A stretch of DNA of 64,000 nucleotides from Sunxiuqinia sp963677175. Its GTDB lineage: Bacteria; Bacteroidota; Bacteroidia; Bacteroidales; Prolixibacteraceae. The notes below the pieces were generated by a model. That model did no database searches. It was not told the origin of the DNA and saw only the letters and a program-made list of their open reading frames with translations. Of this stretch, positions 16,564-24,919 are shown in pieces. Within the stretch, counting starts at the first letter, position 1, and the number at the start of each line of letters is the position of its first letter. The position numbers were made by a program, and so were the translations under genes. The DNA lies in the NCBI GenBank assembly GCA_963677175.2, contig CAXXES010000004.1, forward strand, positions 620,001-684,000, in the 5' to 3' direction.

Positions 16564-17334
16564 TTAAAATCGTAAATGTTTGACTGACCGTCCGTTGTTT
16601 TTGATTTCCATTAACGCATCAATGCCAATTTTGACATGGTTTTCCACAAAGTTTGTAGTCACGGTTTTGTCACTGGCTTCGGTTTTTATCCCCGTGGAAA
16701 TCATGGGTTGATCCGAAACTAAAAGCAAGGCGCCGGTTGGTATTTGGTTCGCAAAACCAACCGTGAAAATGGTTGCTGTTTCCATGTCGATGGCCATTGC
16801 TCGGGTTTTGTAAAGATACTTTTTAAATCGGGCATCATACTCCCAAACACGCTTGTTGGTGGTATAAACTACGCCTGTCCAGTAATCCATTCGGTTTTCG
16901 CGAATGGCGCTTGAAACAGCACGCTGCAAGCTGAAGGCGGGAAGCGCCGGAATTTCAGGCGGCAAATAGTCGTCCGAAGTGCCGTCGCTGCGGATTGCGG
17001 CAATAGGCAGGATCAGATCGCCCAACTTGTTTTTGCGCTTCAGACCCCCGCATTTCCCTAAAAACAAAACGCCTTCGGGTTTGATGGCACTCAGCAGGTC
17101 CATGATTGTTGCCGCATTTGGGCTGCCCATGCCAAAATTGATGATGGTAATATCGCCATTCGAGGCGTTGGGCATATTTTGGTTAATCCCCAAAATGGGT
17201 ACCTTAAATTGCTCAGCAAACATCTCAACATACAGCTGGAAGTTGGTTAGCAGGATGTAATCAGCAAAGTCTTCCAGTTTGCGCCCAGTATAGCGGGGCA
17301 ACCAATTGTTAACAATTTCCTTTTTCGTTTTCAT
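16564..17334 (-). CDS. amn: AMP nucleosidase
   Basis: 256 aa, the short form found in Bacteroidota (the E. coli enzyme carries an extra N-terminal domain). It splits AMP into adenine and ribose 5-phosphate, a purine salvage and energy-balance reaction. Nucleoside phosphorylase-fold motifs are visible: FLGKCGGLKRKNKLGD around residue 90, and MAIDMETATIF near residue 188 with the conserved Met-Glu pair that contacts the ribose. First gene of a minus-strand run with holA; it diverges from the HsdR_N-like gene. Confidence 0.9.
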   Translation of the reverse strand: MKTKKEIVNNWLPRYTGRKLEDFADYILLTNFQLYVEMFAEQFKVPILGINQNMPNASNGDITIINFGMGSPNAATIMDLLSAIKPEGVLFLGKCGGLKRKNKLGDLILPIAAIRSDGTSDDYLPPEIPALPAFSLQRAVSSAIRENRMDYWTGVVYTTNKRVWEYDARFKKYLYKTRAMAIDMETATIFTVGFANQIPTGALLLVSDQPMISTGIKTEASDKTVTTNFVENHVKIGIDALMEIKNNGRSVKHLRF

Positions 17335-17435
17335 CGGGAGAAGAATTTTTTTTGCACTTTTGAACGAAAATCAGGCTGCGTGAATTTCGTTCCGGAGCAA
17401 GGTTTTACAAAAATACAACTTTGTGTCAGCTAAAT

Positions 17436-17891
17436 ATGTTTACCCAATTAAATTTACCAACATATCCGTTTCGTATCGACCAGCAAGATGGCAAAAATTT
17501 GATATTTGATGAAATCCGAAAGAAGCTGGTCGTACTTACTCCGGAAGAGTGGGTAAGGCAGAATTTCATTCAATATTTAATTGGAGAAAAACAATTTTCG
17601 GCTTCGCTAATGGCGATTGAAACGGGATTGAAGATCAATCAAAATCAGTTCCGGGCTGATTTACTGGTTTACGACCGAACCGGAAAGCCTTTAATTTTGG
17701 TTGAATTTAAAGCGCCATCGGTAAAAATTACCCAGCGGACTTTTGATCAGATTACCCGGTACAACATGACTTTTCAGGTTCCGTATCTGATTGTCTCGAA
17801 CGGATTAAACCATTACTGTTGCCTGGTTAACCTAGAGAAGCAGTCATATGTTTTTTTGAAGGAAATCCCAATATTTAACCAGCTATTATAG
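17436..17891 (+). CDS. HsdR N-terminal-like (PD-(D/E)XK) protein
   Basis: 151 aa. It matches the stand-alone HSDR_N_2 family: a PD-(D/E)XK nuclease-like fold with RADLLVYDRTGKP followed by VEFKAP (residues about 70-90), giving the D...ExK arrangement. No helicase, HsdM or HsdS gene is nearby, so it is not a type I restriction system. Small proteins like this are common next to holA in Bacteroidota; their role is not known to me. ATG at 17436 chosen over a TTG at 17421. It overlaps the convergent GNAT gene by 6 bp. Confidence 0.8.
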   Translation: MFTQLNLPTYPFRIDQQDGKNLIFDEIRKKLVVLTPEEWVRQNFIQYLIGEKQFSASLMAIETGLKINQNQFRADLLVYDRTGKPLILVEFKAPSVKITQRTFDQITRYNMTFQVPYLIVSNGLNHYCCLVNLEKQSYVFLKEIPIFNQLL

Positions 17892-18413
17892 CAAAAGTTG
17901 GTAAAGTTCTTCATCGAGCCAGCTGTCCGAAGTTTTAATCCAGTCTTTTTTTGTTCCAACGAATTCAAAACCATTTTTTTTGAATAAGTGGATGCTGGTC
18001 TGATTGTCGACCGTAATGTTGGCATACAACTGGTGCAGTCCCAATACTTTCGTTGCGTACAAAGCCATCAGTCGCAAAGCGTCGGTTGCAAAGCCTTTGC
18101 CCTGATCCTCTTTATTGTAGATTAAGATACCGATACCGGCTCGCTGATGAAACGGATCAAAGTCAAACAAGTCGATTGCGCCAACTGCGCGACCAGTTGA
18201 GTCTTCAATCATCATCCGGAGTTGTCTGGTGTCGAAAATATCGCGGTGAGATTCTTCAATGTACTGTTTTAAAATGTAGCGAGAAAAAGGAGTTAGCGTG
18301 TTGCTCACCTGCCATATTTTGGGATCATTTTCCCACTGGTAAATAATTTCTAGATCTTCCGGCTCCAATGACCGAAACCTGATTTGTCCGTGTGCCAGTT
18401 TGTTTAATGTCAT
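17886..18413 (-). CDS. GNAT-family N-acetyltransferase
   Basis: 175 aa, RimJ/RimL-type GNAT. The N-terminal IRFRSLEPEDLEIIYQWENDP, the acetyl-CoA-binding loop around IYNKEDQGKGFATDAL (Q/R-x-x-G-x-G/A) and the C-terminal NGFEFVGTKKDW segment are diagnostic. The substrate may be a protein N-terminus or a small amine; it cannot be told from sequence. Its ATG overlaps the stop of the upstream glycosyltransferase (ATGA), so translation is likely coupled. Confidence 0.88.
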   Translation of the reverse strand: MTLNKLAHGQIRFRSLEPEDLEIIYQWENDPKIWQVSNTLTPFSRYILKQYIEESHRDIFDTRQLRMMIEDSTGRAVGAIDLFDFDPFHQRAGIGILIYNKEDQGKGFATDALRLMALYATKVLGLHQLYANITVDNQTSIHLFKKNGFEFVGTKKDWIKTSDSWLDEELYQLLL

Positions 18414-20359
18414 CGTCCTAAGTTTTTCCAGCCTTGCAAAATAATAAGCGCATCCTGCGTGATGCTGTAATTTTTTGCATAGACCATGTTAATCTTACTT
18501 ATTTCTGTTTCAGAAAGTTCATCTTGGAGTTTGTCTGCGGGGCTTAATACGCCGGCTTTTATTTTCGGGAGTTCAGCTTCCCTTTTGTTGTTTTGGGTCA
18601 GGCCAACCCAGCTTTTTGATGCGAAAAGCACCTTCAAAATATTGGTAAAAAATCCGGTTTTGTTGTGAATGGTCCAGAAAATAAATGGGTAAGTTATCAG
18701 AAGAAAGAGGCTGGTAGTCATGTCGAACAGGCGTTTGCGACGTAGGTTGCTTCCTTTTGTAATGACGTTCATCTCAACCATGTATAAGTGGCCGGTTGTG
18801 TCAATCGAGTTGCTCCCAATAATGGATAAACTATCCGGAGGTGCAATTTTATATTCGATGTTCAATTTGCTTAAATCGAGCATGGTTTTAATAATTTGCT
18901 GAGAAGGCAAATCGGTTGCGCTAAAGATAAGTTCCTCAATCTTATGGATTCGAATGATTTCCTCAAGCTGACTTAGGTTTCCCAAGAAGTTGGTAGCAGC
19001 ATGATCACGATTGGGCTGAATAATCCCTACGATATTGATTTTCAGGCACGGATGCTGGATCAATTCGCTGATGCGTGTGGCTTCATTTAGTTCAGAAATG
19101 ATGACGACCCGTTTCGCCCTGTTTTGGGCGAAACGGGCTTGTCGCGAATTGCTATGGCTAAGCAGGTAGCGAGAGCCCAGCAGGTTGATCATGGCCCATG
19201 CGGAACCCAACAGAATGAGTACCCGCGAAAATCGTAGGCTTTCGGGTGCCAGCGAATGAAAAATCAAAATGCCAATACTTCCCCAAAGCAGTCCTTTAAA
19301 AAGCGGTAGGATCTTGATTGGTTTATCGTATCCTCCGGCGAGCCAAATCCCCGAAATCCAAATCAAAATATAAATGGGCACAACCAACTGCAGAAAGGTT
19401 GAAGGATAAAAATCCGGTGTATAGTTCAACTTTTCCCAGTAGGGTAGCAACCATGAAAAACCAATGAAAATGAGTAAGATGTCGATGATTGAAAAAAAAA
19501 CAGCTTTGGTCATTCGGCTGAGAACGGCCAAGAAAGCCCGAAAGTAGATAGCCAGGTTGATTAACATGGCAAAAATATCGGCACGACCCTTCGAAAAGTG
19601 CTTTCGTGCAAAAATGATCATCGCCTGATGAAAGACCTTTACGTAGTTGATGCTGCCTTTTTTTGTACTTTCGCCTTTGTAGTGGATAATGGTTGTGCCG
19701 GAAAAATAATAGTTTTTGAAACCTGCCTGGGAGATTCGATACGAAAGGTCAATGTCTTCGCCATACATGAAAAAAGTTTCATCCAATAAGCCAATTTCAT
19801 TTAAAACCGAACGGCGCAACATCATGAAAGCGCCCGCTAAAACATCAACTTCGTGGGTTTGGTCTTTGTCCAGGTGTCCTAGGTAGTAGCGGGCAAAACG
19901 TTTGGAGTGACTAAAAAGGCTGGACAAGCCAAAAATTTTGTAGAAGGCAACCAATGGAGTTGGCAGACCGCGTTTCGATTCAGGTAGAAAACGTCCCTTC
20001 CCATCAATCATTTTCACGCCCAGTCCGCCGGCTTCCGGATGCTCATCCATAAAATGGAGGCACTTCATAAGGCTGTCTTCTTCAACAATGGTGTCCGGAT
20101 TGAGCAATAAGATGTAATCGCCTTTGGCTAGCCGAATGGCCTGGTTGTTGGCTTTTGAAAAGCCTTTGTTGTCATAGTTTTCAATCAGTCTAATATCTGG
20201 AAGTTTTTCACGCACCAACTGACACGAACCATCAACCGAATTGTTGTCAACCACGAAAATCTCTGCTTCTATGGACGAGCAAGCTTTTTTTGCGGCATAA
20301 AGGCACTGCTCCAGAAAGTACCTCACGTTATAATTTACGATGACAACCGAAAGCTTCAT
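18410..20359 (-). CDS. GT2 glycosyltransferase fused to a degenerate polyprenyl sugar-phosphotransferase module
   Basis: 649 aa. Residues about 1-235 are a family 2 glycosyltransferase (VVIVNYNVR start, EIFVVDNNSVDGS, LLLNPDTIVEED with the DxD-like motif, FFMYGEDIDLSYR), of the rhamnosyltransferase-like type. Residues about 270-410 hold four or five membrane helices, followed by a Rossmann-like domain (RVVIISELNEATRISELI) as in polyprenyl glycosylphosphotransferases. The last part keeps the KRLFDMTTSLFLL anchor and a SWVGL remnant, but the catalytic core between them is missing. It probably acts in surface polysaccharide synthesis. The start at 20359 (MKLSVV) is preferred to 20401. Confidence 0.82.
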   Translation of the reverse strand: MKLSVVIVNYNVRYFLEQCLYAAKKACSSIEAEIFVVDNNSVDGSCQLVREKLPDIRLIENYDNKGFSKANNQAIRLAKGDYILLLNPDTIVEEDSLMKCLHFMDEHPEAGGLGVKMIDGKGRFLPESKRGLPTPLVAFYKIFGLSSLFSHSKRFARYYLGHLDKDQTHEVDVLAGAFMMLRRSVLNEIGLLDETFFMYGEDIDLSYRISQAGFKNYYFSGTTIIHYKGESTKKGSINYVKVFHQAMIIFARKHFSKGRADIFAMLINLAIYFRAFLAVLSRMTKAVFFSIIDILLIFIGFSWLLPYWEKLNYTPDFYPSTFLQLVVPIYILIWISGIWLAGGYDKPIKILPLFKGLLWGSIGILIFHSLAPESLRFSRVLILLGSAWAMINLLGSRYLLSHSNSRQARFAQNRAKRVVIISELNEATRISELIQHPCLKINIVGIIQPNRDHAATNFLGNLSQLEEIIRIHKIEELIFSATDLPSQQIIKTMLDLSKLNIEYKIAPPDSLSIIGSNSIDTTGHLYMVEMNVITKGSNLRRKRLFDMTTSLFLLITYPFIFWTIHNKTGFFTNILKVLFASKSWVGLTQNNKREAELPKIKAGVLSPADKLQDELSETEISKINMVYAKNYSITQDALIILQGWKNLGR

Positions 20360-20560
20360 GCCGTAAAGATAACCGAAAAATTCAGCAAAAAATGATGCCA
20401 TAATTATGGTTTAACTGAAGGGATGCGACTATTGATGTCCAACAACGTTTTAAAAGTTTGTTAAAATTTTTTTAAATATTTTAACATTCACCGAACGTTG
20501 ATAATTCCTAAAATTGTACCCCGTATCTTCTAACCACAAAAAAATTATGGAGGAATTCTT

Positions 20561-21709
20561 ATGTTATTACGCACAAAAGGATCAAATCTGTTCCTATTGA
20601 TGATTGTAGGAATGATGTTCACTAATTATCGCGCCGTTTTTGCTGAAGGCACGACTTTGTACACCCCTTACACCAAAATTTCTGTTTCACCCGGACAATC
20701 AATTGATTATTCGATTGACGCCATTAATGACAGCAAAGATCTTCAGAATGGAGAGATTTCGGTTACCGGTATTCCCCGGAGTTGGAGTTACAGTTTTAAA
20801 TCGGGAGGAATGAGTATTGGACAGCTTGCAGTGCTGCCCGGGGAAAAGAAGACACTTAACCTGAAGGTGGAGGTTCCCTACCAGGTAAATAAAGGAAACT
20901 ACCGCTTCACGGTCATGGCCGGCAGTTTGGGTTCTTTGCCCCTGGTGATCAATGTATCGGAGAAAGGATCCAATGAATCGGAACTTACAAGTGACCAGCC
21001 CAATATGCAGGGCAATTCCAAGTCATCGTTCTCCTTTAAGGCAAACCTGAAAAACCGGACACCTGAGAAACAGTTGTACGCACTGATGGCTGACCATCCG
21101 CGTGGCTGGGACATCAGCTTTAAAGCCAACTATAAGCAGGTGACATCGGTTGAGCTGGAGGCCAACACAACAAAAGATGTTGATATTGAAATCAAACCAC
21201 CTGGCGAAGTGGCTGCCGGAACGTATAAAATTCCGGTGCGTGCCGTCACCGGTTCAACTTCGGCCAAGCTGGAACTGGAAGTGGTTGTTACCGGTTCTTT
21301 TTCAATGGAACTGACTACGCCAACGGGCTTATTAAGCACACACGTTACTGCTGGTGACGAAAAAAAGCTGGAACTTGTAGTTAGAAACACAGGATCTTCC
21401 GAGCTTACCGGAATCGACCTCAAAGCCACGTCCCCTGCCAATTGGTCTGTTGAATTCGACCCAAAAAAGATTGATAAACTTTTGCCTGGGCAAGATGCCA
21501 CGGCTTTTGCCACGATAAAAGCGGATAAAAAAGCAATTCCCGGGGATTATGTGACTAACATCGAAGCTAAAACCCCGGAAACCTCTTCTAAAATAGCCTT
21601 TAGGGTTTCTGTCCGGACCTCTATGCTTTGGGGATGGGTTGGTGTCCTGGTCATCGTTGCCGCGCTTGGAATGGTATATTATTTATTTAGGAAATACGGA
21701 AGGAGGTAA
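20561..21709 (+). CDS. NEW3-domain exported protein of an ABC operon
   Basis: 382 aa. A signal peptide (residues about 1-29), two or three Ig-like repeats of the NEW3 / COG1470 kind (YSIDAINDSKD, VEVPYQVNKGNYRFTV, and a clearer unit near 265-345 with ELVVRNTGSSELTGI), and one C-terminal membrane helix (about 355-375) followed by a short basic tail. It is anchored outside the cytoplasmic membrane. It is translationally linked to an ABC ATPase (3-nt gap) and permease, so it is likely a partner of that transporter; ligand unknown. The start has a strong ribosome site (GGAGG, 20550-20554). Confidence 0.8.
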   Translation: MLLRTKGSNLFLLMIVGMMFTNYRAVFAEGTTLYTPYTKISVSPGQSIDYSIDAINDSKDLQNGEISVTGIPRSWSYSFKSGGMSIGQLAVLPGEKKTLNLKVEVPYQVNKGNYRFTVMAGSLGSLPLVINVSEKGSNESELTSDQPNMQGNSKSSFSFKANLKNRTPEKQLYALMADHPRGWDISFKANYKQVTSVELEANTTKDVDIEIKPPGEVAAGTYKIPVRAVTGSTSAKLELEVVVTGSFSMELTTPTGLLSTHVTAGDEKKLELVVRNTGSSELTGIDLKATSPANWSVEFDPKKIDKLLPGQDATAFATIKADKKAIPGDYVTNIEAKTPETSSKIAFRVSVRTSMLWGWVGVLVIVAALGMVYYLFRKYGRR

Positions 21710-21712
21710 ATC

Positions 21713-22681
21713 ATGGCCAATCCGATTATCGAACTGGCTGGGCTGACTAAAAAGTACGATTCGTTTACAGCCGTTGACCAACTCGGACTGAGCGTGGAAA
21801 AAGGTGAAATATTTGGGTTGCTTGGTCCCAACGGCGCCGGCAAATCGACTACTATTTTAATGATGCTCGGGCTGACAGAGCCATCATCGGGATCAGTTAA
21901 GGTATGTGGGATCAATTCGACCACCAATCCAATCGAGGTGAAACGCAGGGTTGGCTATTTGCCTGAAGACGTTGGCTTTTATGACGACATGACCGGCTTG
22001 GAGAATATTTTATATACTGCACGCTTAAATAGTATCCCAGAAAAAGTTGCCAGGGAAAAAGCCGCGCAATTGCTTATAAGGGTCGGTTTAACAGATGTGG
22101 CAAACAAAAAGACCGGTAAATATTCGAGGGGCATGCGCCAGCGGCTTGGGCTTGCCGAGGTGCTGATCAAAGAGCCGGAGGTAATTATCTTGGACGAGCC
22201 AACCTCGGGAATCGATCCGAAAGGGGTGCGGGAGTTTCTGGATTTGATTGTCGAACTTCGGAATGAAAAAGGGCTGACAGTCCTGTTTTCATCGCACCAT
22301 TTACACCAGGTACAGCAGGTATGCGACCGTGTCGGGATTTTTGTTGAAGGAAAACTGCAAGCTTTTGGGGATATTGAATCGCTGTCGAAAAAATTGTTCA
22401 CCAACAGCCTTTATCTGATCGAAGCCGGTATTGCGCCAACAGCTTCTTCCAATGGGAAGTATTCTGCCGCTTGGTTGAAAGACGTATTGCTGCCGGTTGA
22501 AGGTATTTCTTCTGTTTCGCAACAAAATGGGCTCTTTCAGGTTGAATGTTCCCGGGACTTGTCAGCCGTAATTGCCAAAAAAATTGTGGAGGCAGGCGTT
22601 GGGTTGAACTACCTAAACAAAAAAGAATACGGGCTTGATGATATTTATAACCGTTATTTTGAAGGAGGGATAAAATCATGA
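21713..22681 (+). CDS. ABC transporter ATP-binding protein
   Basis: 322 aa. It has all ABC ATPase motifs: Walker A GPNGAGKST near residue 39, Q-loop region VGYLPEDVGFYDD, signature YSRGMRQRLGLAE near residue 137, Walker B VIILDEPTSGIDP, and switch SSHH. The C-terminal 90 residues form the extra domain seen in ABC-2-type exporters. Preceded by a canonical AAGGAGG site 8 nt before the ATG. It overlaps the permease by 4 bp (ATGA). Confidence 0.93.
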   Translation: MANPIIELAGLTKKYDSFTAVDQLGLSVEKGEIFGLLGPNGAGKSTTILMMLGLTEPSSGSVKVCGINSTTNPIEVKRRVGYLPEDVGFYDDMTGLENILYTARLNSIPEKVAREKAAQLLIRVGLTDVANKKTGKYSRGMRQRLGLAEVLIKEPEVIILDEPTSGIDPKGVREFLDLIVELRNEKGLTVLFSSHHLHQVQQVCDRVGIFVEGKLQAFGDIESLSKKLFTNSLYLIEAGIAPTASSNGKYSAAWLKDVLLPVEGISSVSQQNGLFQVECSRDLSAVIAKKIVEAGVGLNYLNKKEYGLDDIYNRYFEGGIKS

Positions 22682-23718
22682 ATGGAAAAACTACTTTATT
22701 TTCTGCTGAAAAAAAAGGGCAATGGTTTTCAGGGTTGAAGCTGTTCGTGCGAACTGAAAAGGAATATCAGGCCTCCCGTCCATTTTGGGTGATCGTGGGG
22801 AAAGAGATATCGGATTATTTCAGGAGCTGGAAGTTTATCATTCTGGCCGCACTCATTGCCCTTACCTGTATGGGATCAATGTACACGGCACTTTCAAGTA
22901 TGTCAAAAGCCATAAAGCCGAATGATCTGGAAGGGACGTTCTTCTTTCTGAAGTTGTTTACAATATCCGATGGCAGTTTACCTTCATTTCTTGTTTTTAT
23001 CAGTTTCCTTGGCCCGCTTTTGGGAATTGGTTTAGGATTCGATACCATCAATTCGGAACAGAACAAAGGCACGCTCAGCCGGTTATTGTCGCAGCCCATT
23101 TACCGCGATTATATTCTGAATGCGAAATTCATAGCTGCGCTGATCATGGTCAGCGTCATGTTCTTTTCGCTTGGTTTTTTGGTCATGGGGCTTGGCCTGG
23201 TCACCATTGGGATCCCCCCTACCGCAGAGGAGTTTTTACGGATCATTTTCTTTTTAATACTAAGTATTTTATATGTGGCGTTCTGGCTGAATTTGTCGAT
23301 CTTTTTCTCTGTCAAATTCCGCCAGGCGGCTACTTCGGCTTTGTCGGGAATCGCGGTGTGGTTGTTTTTTAGTATCTTTTTTGGGATGATCATCAACTTG
23401 GTTGCCAGGGCAATTGCCCCTTCTGCATTTGCCAGCGAACAACAGGTTGTCGGCTTTCAGAAATTCATTTTAAACCTGATGCGGATCAGTCCGGGCCAGC
23501 TTTTCAACGAAGCGACCACAACGCTGTTGATGCCATCGGTCCGTAGCCTCGGGCCGTTGACCATGGAACAAGTAAGCGGTGCTGTCCCCAGCCCGTTACC
23601 CCTTGGGCAAAGCCTTCTGCTGGTATGGCCTCAGGTAACTGGCTTAATCGCGGGCACGGTTCTGTTTTTTGCCTTGGCATATATTGGTTTTATGAGAAAA
23701 GAAATCCGCTCAAGATAA
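22678..23718 (+). CDS. ABC-2-type transporter permease
   Basis: 346 aa with about six membrane helices: one near residues 55-75, a cluster at 105-255, and one at the C-terminus. A large extracytoplasmic loop follows the first helix. The GLGFDTINSEQNKGTLSRLLSQPIYRD segment (about residues 121-147) is the coupling region typical of COG1277 ABC-2 permeases. It partners the preceding ATPase; the substrate is unknown. Strong GGAGGG ribosome site. Last gene of the operon; a MITE-like repeat begins 5 bp after its stop. Confidence 0.9.
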   Translation: MNGKTTLFSAEKKGQWFSGLKLFVRTEKEYQASRPFWVIVGKEISDYFRSWKFIILAALIALTCMGSMYTALSSMSKAIKPNDLEGTFFFLKLFTISDGSLPSFLVFISFLGPLLGIGLGFDTINSEQNKGTLSRLLSQPIYRDYILNAKFIAALIMVSVMFFSLGFLVMGLGLVTIGIPPTAEEFLRIIFFLILSILYVAFWLNLSIFFSVKFRQAATSALSGIAVWLFFSIFFGMIINLVARAIAPSAFASEQQVVGFQKFILNLMRISPGQLFNEATTTLLMPSVRSLGPLTMEQVSGAVPSPLPLGQSLLLVWPQVTGLIAGTVLFFALAYIGFMRKEIRSR

Positions 23719-23722
23719 AGGG

Positions 23723-23938
23723 TGTACGACAAAATTCCCCTTCTGAAAATATCAATCCGGCAGTTGCCGGATTGAATATCTTATAAAAATAGATTCAACC
23801 CTTTTCAGGGTTGCACTTTGTCTCCTCGTATTAACCCCGGATTTCATGCGGGGCTATTCATATTGAATCCCTTCGGGATTTACCTGAAAGCAATCACAAT
23901 CCAAAAATAAAATTATCAATAAGGAAATTTGTCGTACA
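23723..23938. mobile_element. MITE-like element with ~19-bp terminal inverted repeats
   Basis: The ends are inverted: TGTACGACAAAATTCCCCTT at 23723-23742 and AAGGAAATTTGTCGTACA at 23921-23938, matching over nearly their whole length. The 216-bp interior has no gene but contains four short hairpins in a row, including a perfect one (ATCCGGCA/TGCCGGAT at about 23753-23772). No target-site duplication is obvious. Non-autonomous mobile element is the simplest reading; a strong RNA secondary structure at the end of the ABC operon is the alternative. Confidence 0.5.
23793..23882. repeat. Short hairpin-array repeat, better preserved copy
   Basis: Three short inverted repeats in order: CAACCC(TTTTCA)GGGTTG, then CCCCGGATTTCATGCGGGG, then AATCCCTTCGGGATT. 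The same series with similar spacing appears, diverged, at 131-238. It lies inside the MITE-like element. The whole region 23719-24227 has no gene. Confidence 0.55.
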
Positions 23939-24069
23939 TCCCAGATAAAATTCTACCGGTGTCCGGTTAAAGGAAATCTTTATTAGAGTTTGAATCATGT
24001 CACCCTGATGAAGGAAGGGTTGACAGTTGAAGTGACTACTAATTTACTTTTCCCGACACACCCATACCG

Positions 24070-24130
24070 GTAGGCTATAGTCCACGAAACAGTAGACTAC
24101 AGTCCACTGGTATGGTGGACTACAGTCTAC
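24070..24130. repeat. Array of three 16-bp near-palindromes
   Basis: Three units at 24070-24085, 24092-24107 and 24115-24130, each of the form GTRGRCTAYAGTCYAC (for example GTAGACTACAGTCCAC), are separated by 6- and 7-bp spacers, a period of 22-23 bp. Each unit is almost its own reverse complement. A possible fourth start (GTGG) follows 7 bp later. The stretch 24131-24227 shows nothing further. Confidence 0.6.
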
Positions 24131-24227
24131 CGATATCGTGGCAGATGATCTAACTCCAGCAGTTTGTAGCTGACGAATTAACACCGGATGGCTACTGATA
24201 AAACACTTTTAAAATTGAACAAAAGGG

Positions 24228-24854
24228 TCACTGCCGCAGCGAATCCTCAAAGTTTTGCCGGTTGACAATGGAACGGCCTAAGGTGATTTCATCGGCATAT
24301 TCCAATTCGTCACCAATGGAAACACCGCGGGCAAGTGTCGATACTTTAACTTTGAAATCCTTCAATTTTTTATAAATGAAAAAATTTGTCGTGTCGCCTT
24401 CCATGGTGGTGCTGAGGGCCAGGATAATTTCAGTGATATTTCCACTTCTCACCCGTTCAACCAACGACTCAACCTCAAGATCGGAAGGGCCAATGCCATC
24501 CATTGGCGAAATAATCCCGCCCAAAACGTGGTAAAGTCCCTTAAACCGTTGCGTGTTTTCGATGGCCATCACATCTTTGATATTTTCAACAACGCAGACT
24601 TCTTCGATGTTACGGGCAGGATGGCTGCAAATATTACAAATGTCGACATCGGATATGTTGTGGCAAATTTTGCAATGTTTGATTTCATTCCGGAGCTGGA
24701 TAAGGCTGTTCCCAAACAATTCAACTTCTGATTTTTCCTGCTTCAGAAGGTAGAGTACGAACCTGAGGGCCGTTTTTCTACCAATGCCAGGAAGCTTGGC
24801 GAATTCGTTAACTGCATTTTCCAACAAGCGCGAAGGAAATTTTTCCGTCATCAT
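24228..24854 (-). CDS. recR: Recombination protein RecR
   Basis: 208 aa, normal length. RecR works with RecF and RecO to load RecA at single-strand gaps. Visible are the N-terminal helix-hairpin-helix (FAKLPGIGRKTALRFVLYLL), the four-cysteine zinc finger (CKICHNISDVDICNIC, residues about 56-71), and the Toprim domain beginning VCVVENIKDVMAIENT, followed by the Walker-B-like C-terminal region. Downstream of the hybrid kinase on the same strand, 65 nt apart, with a hairpin between. Confidence 0.95.
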   Translation of the reverse strand: MMTEKFPSRLLENAVNEFAKLPGIGRKTALRFVLYLLKQEKSEVELFGNSLIQLRNEIKHCKICHNISDVDICNICSHPARNIEEVCVVENIKDVMAIENTQRFKGLYHVLGGIISPMDGIGPSDLEVESLVERVRSGNITEIILALSTTMEGDTTNFFIYKKLKDFKVKVSTLARGVSIGDELEYADEITLGRSIVNRQNFEDSLRQ

Positions 24855-24890
24855 ATTGTATTCGTTTGATAGGCCTCAAATTTAATAAGA

Positions 24891-24907
24891 GCCGGATCAA
24901 ATCCGGC
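24891..24907 (-). terminator. Possible weak terminator between the hybrid kinase and recR
   Basis: GCCGGAT (24891-24897) pairs with ATCCGGC (24901-24907) around a 3-nt loop; on the minus strand it lies just after the kinase stop and is followed by TCTTATT, only a poor U-run. It may attenuate rather than stop transcription. Confidence 0.35.
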
Positions 24908-24919
24908 AAAAAGCCTACT

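Noticed and set aside
17436..17891. Type I restriction-modification locus
   Set aside because: Only a stand-alone HsdR N-terminal-like domain is present; no helicase, methylase or specificity gene is nearby.
24070..24130. CRISPR array
   Set aside because: Units are 16 bp palindromes with 6-7-bp spacers, far too short, and no cas genes exist in the window.
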